Positions 53,520 through 63,575 of a stretch of 64,000 bases of DNA are shown one piece after another; positions within the stretch are counted from its first letter, which is position 1; each line of letters opens with the position of its first letter. The stretch comes from Hemerocallis citrina. Taxonomy: Eukaryota > Streptophyta > Magnoliopsida > Asparagales > Asphodelaceae. The stretch spans positions 6,932,467-6,996,466 of the forward strand of contig CM030360.1 of NCBI GenBank assembly GCA_017893485.1, given 5' to 3'. A model generated the notes under the pieces. That model did not search any database. It was not told the DNA's origin and was given only the letters and a program-made list of their open reading frames with translations. The translations under genes were made by a program, and so were the position numbers.

Positions 53520-54130
53520 GAGAAAAACATAAGTATGAGAGCCTCGAGTCTACGATGCGGATGTGATCCACAGAATGCATGCTTGATGAGTCAAGACATG
53601 GCGTGGGCAATACTCCAGAATGATCGGGATCTTGGCAATGCTTGTGGGATGGTTGATGACTGCAAGAGGATCGTGTGCCATGAAGGAGGCTGAATTACTG
53701 CAGAATGCATGCTTGATGAGTCAAGTCATGGCGCGGGATTCCCCTCCAGGTTTCTGTACACGTGCTTGTAATCATGGAACATCTATGATACTTATCGAAA
53801 TTACAGATAGATACATAGTGGAGATGTGATGAAAGTGAGAGAAAAACACGAGTATGAGAACTAGAGTTTACGGTGCGGGTGTGTGAGCCACAGAATGCAT
53901 GCTTGATGAGTCAAGACATGGCGTGGGCACAACTCAGTAATGATCGGACTTTAGCCACGCTTGTGGGGTGTTTTGGTGACTGCAAGAGGATCGTGTTCAG
54001 GGAGGAGGCTGAATTATCGCAGAATGCATGCTTGACGAGTCAAGACATGGCGCGAGATTCCCCTCCAGGGTCCAGTGCACGTGCTTGTACTCATGGATCA
54101 TCTAGGATACTCACTGTAATTACAGAAGTA
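53520..54130. repeat. Tandem duplication of about 317 bp in the solo LTR
   Basis: Two units (from about 53520 and about 53830) each contain two copies of GCATGCTTGATGAGTCAAG (53578, 53705, 53895, 54024) and the CCCCTCCAGG segment. It is degenerate and non-coding. Confidence 0.8.
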
Positions 54131-54678
54131 GATTAAGTCATGGCGAGGGATTGAACCCTACAATAATGAAGAACGATTAAGGGGCTTGCCCTCGGACCTA
54201 TGTAGTATGGGATGCATAGAATCCGAACAAGTGCGCATTAGTGTCATATAATATAAATAATTGCATTAAGGATTAAGTACACCGCACAACACGACATCAA
54301 CAGGATAGTCCCTTTGTGTTTACTAAAGTATTTGAGAATCGTTATACTGTTCCGGCATAGAGAGGATGGCCATGTATAATATTTCGTCAGTTGTAAGCAA
54401 TTGACGCGCCCACAGTTTTATATGCAGGATTTGGAGTTACATGAAGATAGAAAGATGATATGATGCTGTTGATTACTTAAATGTTAAAGTTGTAACAATT
54501 GTACATTTATTATTGTTGTATTTTATGGTTTCCGCTGCATATTCATGTAAAAGACTCTGATGTAATTATTGTTGAAATAAAAGTTTTAAATTCCTTGTAA
54601 AATTGTACGAAAGAAGTGTAAAGATCCTGTAGAACTCTCGAATTCAGCTATTTTTGGAATTCGGGGTGTTACACCCAC

Positions 54679-55330
54679 AACCCTTAAACCAATCTCATGA
54701 TGGTTCGGAGTCCAACACTCGGTTCGACCCTACTTCCCCGGCTCGCCCATAAGCGAGCCAAGAGTAGATCACCATTCGGAATTGCTCCTGCAGCCGTTGA
54801 ATGGTTCGGAGTCCAACACTTGGCTCGATTCTACTTCGCAAGTTCGCTCCTAAGCGAGCTAGAAGTAGTTCGCCATTCGGAACTGCTCCCACAACCCTTA
54901 AACCAATCTCACGATGGTTCGGAGTCCAACACTCGGTTCGACCCTACTTCCCCGGCTCGCCCATAAGCGAGCCGAGAGTAGATCACCGTTCGGAATTGCT
55001 CCTGCAGCCGTTGAATGGTTCGGAGTCCAACACTTGGCTCGATTCCACTTCACAAGTTCGCTCCTAAGCGAGCTAGAAGTAGTTCGACATTCGGAACTGC
55101 TCCCACAACCCTTAAACCAATCTCACGATGGTTCGGAGTCCAACACTCGGTTCGACCCTACTTCCCCGGCTGGCCCATAAGCGAGCCGAGAGTAGATCAC
55201 CGTTCGGAATTGCTCCTGCAGCCGTCGAATGGTTCGGAGTCCAACACTTGGCTCGATTCTATTTGCAAGTTCGCTCCTAAGCGAGCCAGAAGTACGCCAT
55301 TCGGAACTGCTCCCACAACCCTTACTAACC
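54679..55330. repeat. 214-bp tandem array, right part
   Basis: Continues the array after the solo LTR. Units start at 54701, 54915 and 55129 (period 214), with the last unit slightly shortened near 55260-55300. The hairpins noted for the left part are retained with few changes. Open frames on both strands repeat along with the units and reflect the array, not genes. Confidence 0.93.
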
Positions 55331-56450
55331 TAACAGTCGTCGGGAGTCCTACGGCTCGACTTCAAAATACCGGCCCTTGCTCAAGCGGACCGGTGGTATG
55401 CGGCCACGCGATCCCCGAGCCGAGTGGACGAGGTACCGACCCTCGTATATGGCAAAAAAACCTTCCGAGGCGAAACCGCCGTCAGATCGTCTCAAAATGT
55501 GTGCTAGAGTGTGATGAACAGATCTGATTAAGCCGCGTGTCCACAAAACGACAAGATAACGTTTTCTTGGGAACTGGACCCGCCTCAAGATTCGTGCCAC
55601 CATCCAACGGCTCTGATTACCCCACTACGGTCGGCCCCAAATGCCGAGTGACAGACAACCAGAACCAACCTCCGACAAAAGTCACTCCGACTACCGAGCT
55701 ACGTAAGCGCAGCCGATCTGTGCAGAGCAAGTACCCAGACGGGCCTCGAAAGAAGTTTTGAATTAAGGTTTAGGGACTTTGATCATCACCTCATCCACCA
55801 TGATCTCCCCTGACCCTGACACCCACGTCGGAGTCGTCAGAGTCAGGAGATGATCATGGTGGAAGAGCGACCACCCATCCTCCCGAAGAGCCTCTCCCTC
55901 GGGTCCGGACTACGGTCGCCAACTCTTCTGCCTTGTCCTCCCCCGCCCCTAACACACACATCGTTGCCAACAGGAACGGGAGAAGAACAAGGCAGTAGGG
56001 TGACCACCCCTCCGAACCTCTCACGATCAAAATTTTTCACAAGGCTGGCGTCCGCCCAAGGGCAGACACCATTGATGCCACTAGAGTTCAAAGACTACAA
56101 TGACAAACTACCAAGGGGGTGTGGTACTTATAGCCCTCCCCCAAGAGAGTGCCATTATGACTCTCGAAAGTCCAACAGTCGCGCCTAGGGAGCTGAAGCG
56201 CCGCGTATTAATTAGAGGGCACCATTCTCAATGCCGTTGGGAAGGTGGAATGCCCCCCCGCGCATTCCAGAGCGCCATTCAACGCTGTTGGGAAACTGGT
56301 CCAATCTTTTTAGCACGACGCACGAAACAGCCACACCTCGGCTAGAGTGTGGCTTTCGAGGCCAAGATGCTCGATGAAGCAAACCTCAGTTCATTTCAAG
56401 CATACCCTAGCTAGCACAGTTGCAACACTACGACACGCAGCACAACGGTA
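55331..56450. other. Non-coding Retand-type spacer with a hairpin
   Basis: Holds one copy of the GTACCGACCCTCGTATATGG word (55430), which recurs in the later repeat zone. It also has an imperfect hairpin with arms 55795-55820 and 55836-55862. No coding is recognised. Near 56454 the minus strand has AATAAA, a likely poly(A) signal for the antisense exon that ends at 56573. Confidence 0.6.
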
Positions 56451-56572
56451 ATTTTATTAATATAATGGATAAAATTACAAAGAGATTCCAACAAGAGGGT
56501 TCGAGGAACAGTTCAAAAAACACTTCAAAGGACGGATCGAAAGACATCCGAGGATAAGGCGCGACCCGTATA

Positions 56573-57286
56573 CTACCTCCGAGGGAGAGGTACGCTCCGA
56601 TTCAGCGATACCTTGGGTCGGCGCTTCTTGACCTCCGAGCTCGTCTCCAGACCAACGAAACGAGATGCCTCCTCGCCACTGACCCTGACAGTCGCTCCAA
56701 CCGAAGCAGCACTTGAGGACACCGCTACGCCGCTTTGGGCATCGGCTGCTGACCTACCGAGGATGGGAGTTCGGCTCGCGGCTTGATAGAAGGTAATCCC
56801 TCGCTCAATTTCTTTGCGAGTGCAAGAGGTGCTCCGGACGTTAGCCCTCACCGGCTGAGGTTTGAGCCGAGCAACCTCTTCCTCCAGCTCGACAATCCGG
56901 TCCTTCAACATGTCATCCTTTACAATCACTTTGAATCGAGGAAGTTTAGCCGAACCAGGATACTCGGCACTGTCAGATATAACACGGCGCAAATGGGTCA
57001 CCTCGATGCTCTTATCGATCGTCACCCTTTGCAGCTGTTCTACCTTCTTTGCAAAGTCATCTCGTTTGGCCGAAACCCGAAGCAACTTTTCCTCTTTCGC
57101 AGCTAGTTCGGTCTCGACTATCCGCAGATGGTGCAGCTCGACTAACAACTCAATATTCCTCTTCTCTACATTGTAAAGAATTCTCCTCGTCAGGTGAATC
57201 TCGCCCTCGAGGCGATCCTCCCGGGACTGCTGAAATAACTCCGCGCGGCGCCGAGCCGCCGCGGTGATAGGAGCCGGCTCGGCGAT
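56573..57286 (-). CDS. Second antisense reading frame in the Retand-type element: coiled-coil protein exon
   Basis: Open from a good splice acceptor (TTTCAG before 57286) to a stop at 56573, 238 codons including the stop, with no suitable ATG near its start. It is therefore probably a terminal exon. The N-terminal two thirds are a strong coiled coil (AAKEEKLLRVSAKRDDFAKK, VEQLQRVTIDKSIEVTHLRR, IVELEEEVARLKPQP). The C-terminus is Ser/Ala-rich and basic. It runs in the same direction as the antisense gene ending at 57478 and may be an alternative 3' exon of it or the remnant of a second gene. The function is unknown. Confidence 0.55.
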   Translation of the reverse strand: MAEPAPITAAARRRAELFQQSREDRLEGEIHLTRRILYNVEKRNIELLVELHHLRIVETELAAKEEKLLRVSAKRDDFAKKVEQLQRVTIDKSIEVTHLRRVISDSAEYPGSAKLPRFKVIVKDDMLKDRIVELEEEVARLKPQPVRANVRSTSCTRKEIERGITFYQAASRTPILGRSAADAQSGVAVSSSAASVGATVRVSGEEASRFVGLETSSEVKKRRPKVSLNRSVPLPRR

Positions 57287-57477
57287 CTGAAATGAAAAAG
57301 GGACAACATTGAAGTACTAATACGGCCAAACCAAACACTTGGACATCCAAATTCAAAACGCAACGCTTTTTCGTTTATTCAAACACTTTCATTCATCAAA
57401 AGCGGTGGCCAGTCCGCAAAAGGGCATTACACTGTTTGAAAGAGAAAACAAAAAACTACAAGAAATTCACGAGGGGA

Positions 57478-59688
57478 TCAGGGGTCCACCTGCGTCGCCG
57501 CTTCGACCACGGGCGCTTCGCCAGATGCCCCCTTGATCCTTCCCTCGGCCTGGGTGTTCGCCACAGGTGGGTCGGCTTCGTCCTCCTCGTCATCGCCTTC
57601 GACCTCGTCGCCCTCGCCTTCCTCCTCCTCACCGCCTGAGGGCGACCCGGGCCATAATCTGTAGCCGACCCGCTCGAAGCCGGGGACACGTTCCTGAACA
57701 TGGTCGAGTGCCCTCTGATAAGACCTCTCCATGTTCTTAGCCATATGTTTCTTCGCCTCGGCTTCGGCTTCGGCCTCCACTTCGGCCCTGATCTTCACGG
57801 CCAGCGCCTCCTTCTCCGCCTTCAGGTCGGCCAAAGACTTCGCCGATGCGGCCAACTCCTCAGCGGCCTTCGTGGCCTTGGCCGACTCCGCGTCAAGTCG
57901 CCGCTTGACCCTGTCCAGGTCGGCTTCAAGATCAGCGACCCGGACTTCCAACGCCTCGGCTCGCCTCTGCTCGGCCTCGAGCTCCTTGATCGCCTTGACC
58001 TTTGCCGTCCTGTCTTTGTCGCTGGCGGCCTTAAGGTCCTTCTCTTGCGCGGCGAACGTCTCGAGGAGATGGCCGAAGTGGCAGGTGGCCTGCAAAGACA
58101 ACGATCAGAGCAATGCGCAAGCCGAACAACAAACTTGAAAAAATTCGTAAACAAACACTTACCGACACAAGCGACCGAGCGACTTCATAGGTGTCATCAC
58201 CGACCGACCCTGCCCTCAGCGCGGCTCTGTCCTTCGGGGTCGCCAAGTGCTTGACGACCTGCACTGACATCTGTGAGTTACCGAGGAACCCGTCATGATT
58301 CTTCACCCACCAGTTCGTCACAAACAACTGCTTGTGCTGCTCGGTCAGGATTTCCTCGGCCGCCTTGGTCAACGGCGGAGCCTCGAGCGCCAGAGCTGCG
58401 TTAACGTCGAAGGCCCCCTCAATCACGGTCGGGACCACAGGGACCGAGGTCTCCTCGGCAACTACCACCTCCGAAGGCACCTCGGTAGCCGGAGGAGGCG
58501 GGGTGGTGGTAGAGGCGACCGTGGGCTGCGGAGTCGACGAGGCAGCCTCGGCCGTCCTCTTCCTCTTTCTGCCCCCGGCCAACTTGGACCTATCGGCCAT
58601 CATAGCATTGAAGTCAATCTTCATCGCTTCTGCATCGGACAACAAAAAGCAAGTCAGCAAGACGAAATAAAAACTTCAAAGAAAAATGAAAATAAAGGAG
58701 ATGTCAGGAGCGTACTCGGGTCGATAGGGCTAAGGCCGGACCCGAACAGCACCTCCTTGATCAACTCCCTCCAACTCAGCAAGGGGAGGGCCATGATCTT
58801 CCTCGCCACTTCCTCCTCGGCCGCAGACAGCACAGGGTCGGCTCTCGCAAATTTCGGCACCTCCACTTTCCATCGGGTCGGGATGTGCCTCATCGCCTCA
58901 CCCCTTAATATAAAATACTTTTCTTTCCAACCCTTAATTGAGTCGGGATTCTCAATGATCCTAACACCCTTCCTCGGCCCCAAGTAGTACCGATGCTCCG
59001 TCTTGTGCTGCCTATTTATCCGATACAGACCTCGGAAGACTGTTAAGTCCGGCACTACTTCAGCTTTGCAGCACTGAAACAAGAATGCATTCACGTGACG
59101 CCAGGTGTTCGGCATGAATTGGGTCGGCGCGAGGCAGAACCAACCGAGGATCTCGAGGATGAAGGGATGCAACGGAAAACGCAATCCGGCGTTCAAGGAG
59201 TCGAAGTCGAACATGCACATATCCGACGAAGACAGCTTGGAATTCGCTCGCATCCCGGGGCCGGGGAGCATCAGCTTGTACTCTGGGGGGATGGCGAATC
59301 CCTTCCTGATCCGAAGGAGATCCCTCTCGGACAGCACCGAAATAACCTCGTCGGCCTCGGTGGGAAGAGCCGGGTTGGGTTCTTCGACGACCCTCGACTT
59401 TCCGTATATCGCCTTCTCCAAGAGGTTGCCCTCGTACTGCCTGACCCCCGAATGCCCGGACAGGACAGAGGGATATCGTCCCATCTCGGGAGCTTGCTTC
59501 GGGTGCTCCACAATCTCCTCGACCATGACAGATTGGGCGGCCACCCTGCTCTTCTTCTCCCTCCTTGCCTCGGTTGCAGACGGCTCAGCGACTTGCTTTC
59601 CCTTCCGACGGATCTCTGCCCTTCTCCTCTCCTTGGCGCCATCGTCGCCCGAAGACGAGGCCCCTCTCCCCGAGTCCACTCGTGACAT
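57478..59688 (-). CDS. Antisense three-exon gene in the Retand-type element (Transposase_28-type plus coiled coil)
   Basis: Exons on the minus strand are 59688-58716, 58629-58163 and 58089-57478. They have GT-AG borders and matching phases (1, then 0), giving 683 residues from ATG to TGA. Exon 1 has a basic Ser/Arg start, then GFAIPPEYKLMLPGPGMRAN, LRFPLHPFILEILGWFCLAP, TQFMPNTWRHVNAFLFQC and SIKGWKEKYFILRGE, the plant putative gypsy-type transposon domain (Pfam Transposase_28 family). Exon 2 has an NLS-like GGRKRKR and a Pro/Thr/Val linker. Exon 3 is a long Ala/Glu/Lys coiled coil with an acidic GGEEEEGEGDEVEGDDEEDE segment. All exons are uninterrupted. Antisense genes here are known in Tat-lineage elements, but their function is not. 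Confidence 0.8.
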
Positions 59689-60105
59689 CTCTAGAAGAAA
59701 AAGTTAAGTCTAGTAGACTGACCTTTGAAGTGACGTGCACGGTCGGAATTTCTCGCCGGAAATCGCCTGGCCCACGCGACAGCTAACGACACCACCTTGA
59801 AACAAAAGTCACCGCTTGCAGAGAGCTAGAGAGCAAAAGTGAAGTCTTGAAGTAAAAAGTGAGAAATGAGCTAGGGGGCGGAGGGGTGAAAACTTATAAC
59901 CCCAAACGATGTTGGGCCTTCTTGGGAAACGTGAAAAGCCCAAGAAGCCAAAACGCCAAGCGGAAGGTTGCGACGTTACGAGAAGCGAAAAACCCCTCCA
60001 ATCGCTCAAGTCAACGACTCGGCTACTGGTCTGCCGAGCCGAGCTATCGAACAGCCAAAACTCAGCGCCTCGGCCAACAGCTGTGAGCCTCCGAGCCGAG
60101 ATGAC
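59689..60105. promoter_or_regulatory. Upstream region of the antisense gene
   Basis: About 420 bp between the antisense start codon and the tandem-repeat zone. It must contain the antisense promoter if the gene is expressed from its own start. No clear TATA motif on the minus strand stands out. Confidence 0.35.
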
Positions 60106-61235
60106 GAGGTACCGACCCTCGTATATGGCAAAAAATCCCTCCGAGGCGAAGTCACGGTCGGATCTCTCCAAAATTCGCGTCAGAATTTGATGGACGGTTC
60201 AGATCTCGCCACGCCCACTAAACGACAAGATAACGTTTTCTCGTGATCTGAGCCCCATCCTCGTGATGCGCACCATGATGGACGGACCAGATCCGTCCAC
60301 GTGTATCTTCTGAAATGCCTACCATCGGCTTGCTCCACCGAGCTACCGAACAGCTTGGTCGAACAGCCGAGCCACTGGGCCGGAAAGGTGGAACCATCAT
60401 GATTCAAAATATCCAACTCAGCACCTCGGCCAACAGCTCTGAGCATCCGAGCCGAGACGACGAGGTACCGACCCTCGTATATGGCAAAAAATCCCTCCGA
60501 GGCGAAGTCACCGTCGGATCTCTCCAAAATTCGCGTCAGAATTCGATGGATGGTTCAGATCTCGCCACGCCCACTGAACGACAAGATAACGTTTTCCCGT
60601 GATCTGAACCCCATCCTCGTGATGCGCACCATGATGGACGGACCAGATCCGCCCACGTGTATCTTCCGAAACGCCTACCATCGGCTTGCTCCACCGAGCT
60701 ACCGAACAGCTTGGTCGAACAGCCGAGCCACTGGGCCGGAAAGGTGGAACCATCATGATTCAAAATATCCAACTCAGCGCCTCGGCCAACAGCTCTGAGC
60801 ATCCGAGCTGAGACGACGAGGTACCGACCCTCGTATATGGCAAAAAATCCCTCCGAGGCGAAGTCACCGTCGGATCTCTCCAAAATTCGCGTCAGAATTC
60901 GATGGACGGTTCAGATCTTGCCACGCCCACAAAATGACAAGATAACGTTTTCTCGTAATCTGAACCCCATCCTCGTGATGCGCGCCATGGTGGACGGACC
61001 AGATCCGCCCACGTGTATCTTCCGAAATGCCTGCCATCGGCTTGCTCCACCGAGCTACCGAACAGCTTGGTCGAATAGCCGAGCCACTGGGCCGGGAAGG
61101 TGGAACCATCATGAGACTTTCTTCAAAATATCTAACTCAGCGCCTCGGCCAACAGCTCTAAACCTCCGAGCCGATGCATCAACCCTCCGAACCGACTCAC
61201 GCACCGCGGAAAGGGAAAGGCCGAGCCGAGATGAC
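60106..61235. repeat. 356-bp tandem repeats
   Basis: Units begin at GAGGTACCGACCCTCGTATA: 60106, 60462 and 60818. The third is extended, so the next copy of the word is at 61236. Units share CCCTCCGAGGCGAAGTCAC, a GATGGACGG...CAGATC segment repeated twice, and ACCGAGCTACCGAACAGC. Open frames on both strands repeat with the units. Confidence 0.93.
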
Positions 61236-62060
61236 GAGGTACCGACCCTCGTATATGGCAAAAAAATCACATGGACCCATATCGGCCGTTGGATCTCGTG
61301 GAAAAGCGCGCTCGTCATGATGGACGGCCCAGATTTGGCCACGTCCACTAAACGACAAGATAGCGTTTTATGGAGATCCACGCTGAAATGGATGGCCCAG
61401 ATGATGCCACGTACCTCGAATCCTCCGAGCCGAAGCGCTGTCTCTCCTAGCCGAAGCGCTGCCCCTCCAAGCCGAAGCGCTGGCCCTCCGAGCCGAGGTA
61501 CCGAGGTACCGACCCTCGTATATGGCAAAAAATCACACCGATCCATATCGGCCGTTGGATCTTGTGGAAAAGCGCGCTCGTCATGATGGACGGCCCAGAT
61601 CTGGCCACGTCCACTAAACGACAAGATAGCGTTTTATGGAGATCCACGCTGAAATGGACGGCCCAGATGATGCCACGTACCTCGGATCCTCCGAGCCGAA
61701 GCGCTGTCCCACCGAGTCGAAGCGCTGCCCCTCCGAGCCGAAGCGCTGTCCCTCCGAGCCGAAGCGCTGGCCCTCCGAGCCGAGGTACTGAGGTACCGAC
61801 CCTCGTATATGGCAAAAAATCACACCGATCCATATCGGCCGTTGGATCTTGTGGAAAAGCGCGCTCGTCATGATGGACGGCCCATATCTGGCCACGTCCA
61901 CTAAACGACAAGATAGCGTTTTATGGAGATCCACGCTGAAATGGACGGCCCAGATGATGCCACGTACCTCGGATCCTCCGAGCCGAAGCGCTGTCCCACC
62001 GAGCCGAAGCGCTGCCCCTCCGAGCCGAAGCGCTGGCCCTCCGAGCCGAGGTGCCGAGGT
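61236..62060. repeat. Second tandem family of 266-287 bp with an internal 21-bp minisatellite
   Basis: The GAGGTACCGACCCTCG word starts at 61236, 61503, 61790 and 62056. Units share CATATCGGCCGTTGGATC and TAAACGACAAGATAGCG. Each ends with 3-4 copies of a 21-bp CCGAAGCGCTG(T/G)CCCTCCGAG unit, whose copy number accounts for the length differences. It shares its leading word with the 356-bp family, so the two families arose from a common start. Confidence 0.93.
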
Positions 62061-62530
62061 ACCGACCCTCGTATGGGGCAAAAAAGCCTGCCGAGGAGCG
62101 GGTGTCGTTTGATCGTTCAGAAATTCGCGCCTCCGTTCTGATCGATGGTCCAGATTCAGCCACGTCATAAATCGTATTTAAAATCGATTTTTAATCGTTT
62201 TATTTGCTTAAAAATTGCGAAAAATTGCTAAAAATTCGGGAAAATTAGCCAAAAATTCTAGGAAATAATTAGAAATTCGGGGGCGTATTTTCGAACCTCC
62301 GAACGAACAATTGTTGCCTAGAATCTACGACTAAGACCCCCGAGCGATTAGTTAACACATCGCAAAATTAAATAAATAGCCCGAAAAAATAGATAAAAAC
62401 CCGATACCGCTCCGGGACACCATACGACCTCAAAAAAGAAGAAGTTACCTTACTATCCGCTTCAAGATTCAAAAAACTCCCCATTTGGACTCCGATACAA
62501 CTCCCTTAACCACTAAAAACAGTCAAACTA
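62061..62530. other. AT-rich stretch before the polypurine tract
   Basis: Non-coding, with many AAAATT(C/G) words (62160-62270). No gene or repeat boundary was recognised. Confidence 0.6.
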
Positions 62531-62565
62531 CTCCTCAAAGGCTGGTCACCCCCAGCCTTTAGGAG
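62531..62565 (+). other. Hairpin overlapping the polypurine tract
   Basis: CTCCT and AAAGGCTGG (separated by one unpaired C) pair with CCAGCCTTT and AGGAG across a TCACCC loop, giving 14 base pairs. The 3' arm runs into the polypurine tract. Confidence 0.75.
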
Positions 62566-62576
62566 TGGGGGGCTCG
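62561..62576 (+). promoter_or_regulatory. Polypurine tract of the Retand-type element
   Basis: AGGAGTGGGGGGCTCG lies immediately before the 3' LTR, at the site of plus-strand priming. Confidence 0.8.
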
Positions 62577-63172
62577 TGATATGGCTAAAAATGGGGACTT
62601 AATCGAGACGTCCAAATTGGGCACGAATCCTGAAGCCCATGGGTAAAACGGTAATTTCACCTGCAAACGGTTCTGAAGCGGGTACCGGGTCTCCTTCCCC
62701 GAAGAGCCGTTAACCCGCAAACGAATACACCTCAACCGGGTGCGGGTTTCAACCCGCAATAAACCCGATCCGGAAGGGATTGAATTAGGGTTTCTGATTA
62801 ATCTTAATCAACGGCCCTGATTCATATCTATCCTTTCACTGGGGATTAGGGATTACATTCCTTATCTAACCACAGGGGATTACGTTCTTAATCTGCTCCC
62901 AGCGACGCCTATAAATACCCCCCATCTATCTCCAGTATAAGGTAATCAATCTCTCTCCAGTTTTTGCGCTCTTTCATAATCTTTTTAGATTACTGACTTG
63001 AGCGTCGGAGGGTGCGTCGCCGGGAACAACCCCGGTGTCTCGCACTTTTTGCAGGTGTGCGGCGGGAGCCATCGTCAATTTCAACGGAACAGGTACACGG
63101 GTTTGCTATCCAGTTTTCCAAAGGATCCACAAATTCTATCTGTTTGTCCCCACACCGAATTTAGCGGCAACA
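62577..63172 (+). repeat. Retand-type 3' LTR
   Basis: 596 bp matching 45687-46283, with roughly ten substitutions and one one-base indel. The TATA box is at 62910-62916 and the end is CGGCAACA. Confidence 0.93.
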
Positions 63173-63177
63173 GTATA
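63173..63177. repeat. Target-site duplication GTATA (right)
   Basis: Identical to 45682-45686 and immediately after the LTR end. Confidence 0.9.
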
Positions 63178-63575
63178 TATGAGGTCGCTGATGGGATGAG
63201 CGACATCAAATGAATGTATTGAGACTTCTAGCAATTTCTAGAGAGTTTTTCTTCTCTTTGGATTTTTTTTTTTTAAAAACTGTGGTCGCTATTGGGAATA
63301 CCGACCTTAGTATATACGAGGTTGCCAATGTGATTATCGACTTTTAATGAACTAAGGTCGCTATTCCCAATAGCGACCTTAGTTTTAATAAAAAAAATTT
63401 CCAAGAAAGCAAAACTCTATAGAAATTGCTAAGTGTCTCAATACAACCATTTGAGGTCGCTAATCCCATTAGCGACCTTATATATATTAAGGTCGCTATT
63501 CCCAATAGCGACTACAATTTTAAAAATTTTTCTCCAAAGAGAACAAAAACTCTCTAAAAATCGCTAAGTGTCTCA
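63178..63575. mobile_element. Right part of the palindrome-rich DNA element
   Basis: Contains several inverted blocks built on AAGGTCGCTATTCCCAATAG and its complement (for example 63351-63384 and 63489-63513), plus GAGGTCGCTAATCCC near 63453. TCTCTAGAAATTG-like spacer words also recur in both orientations. This layout resembles the subterminal repeats of non-autonomous CACTA-type elements, but termini are not visible. Confidence 0.5.

Larger units (their letters stand above)
51077..54673 (+). mobile_element. 3.6-kb solo LTR of a chromovirus-type element, inserted in the tandem array
   Basis: Starts TGTAACACCCCGC, ends GGGGTGTTACA, and is flanked by CCCAC at 51072-51076 and 54674-54678. No gag, pol or second LTR is present, so recombination has left a solo LTR. 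It resembles the LTR tail at 1-1491. Inside are a likely TATA (CTTATAAAG, about 51932), three pairs of the palindrome CAGTCGACTG (52855-53023), and a duplicated block of about 317 bp (about 53520-54130) carrying the word AGAATGCATGCTTGA four times. It is non-coding. Confidence 0.92.
45687..63172 (+). mobile_element. Tat/Retand-type Ty3/gypsy retrotransposon, 17.5 kb, internally deleted
   Basis: LTRs of 597 bp (45687-46283) and 596 bp (62577-63172) are flanked by GTATA on both sides. Order: LTR, primer site, gag, protease-reverse transcriptase, deletion scar, integrase C-terminus, 214-bp tandem array (interrupted by a solo LTR at 51077-54673), antisense genes, a second tandem-repeat zone, polypurine tract, LTR. 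Small LTRs, a very long 3' non-coding zone, tandem repeats and an antisense gene before the 3' LTR are known traits of the Tat lineage (Retand, Tat). The LTRs differ at roughly ten sites. The deletion makes the element non-autonomous. Confidence 0.93.

Noticed and set aside
50667..55330. CRISPR-like array
   Set aside because: The units are contiguous 214-bp tandem repeats without unique spacers, in a plant retrotransposon.
50605..55527. Many similar frames starting MVRSPTLGS or MGAVPNGELLLA in the tandem array
   Set aside because: They repeat with the 214-bp units on both strands. They are a by-product of an array whose period is not a multiple of three, not a gene family.
60837..61911. Frames with seven-residue PPSRSAV-type repeats on both strands
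   Set aside because: The 21-bp minisatellite keeps any frame open. There are no start context or domain features.
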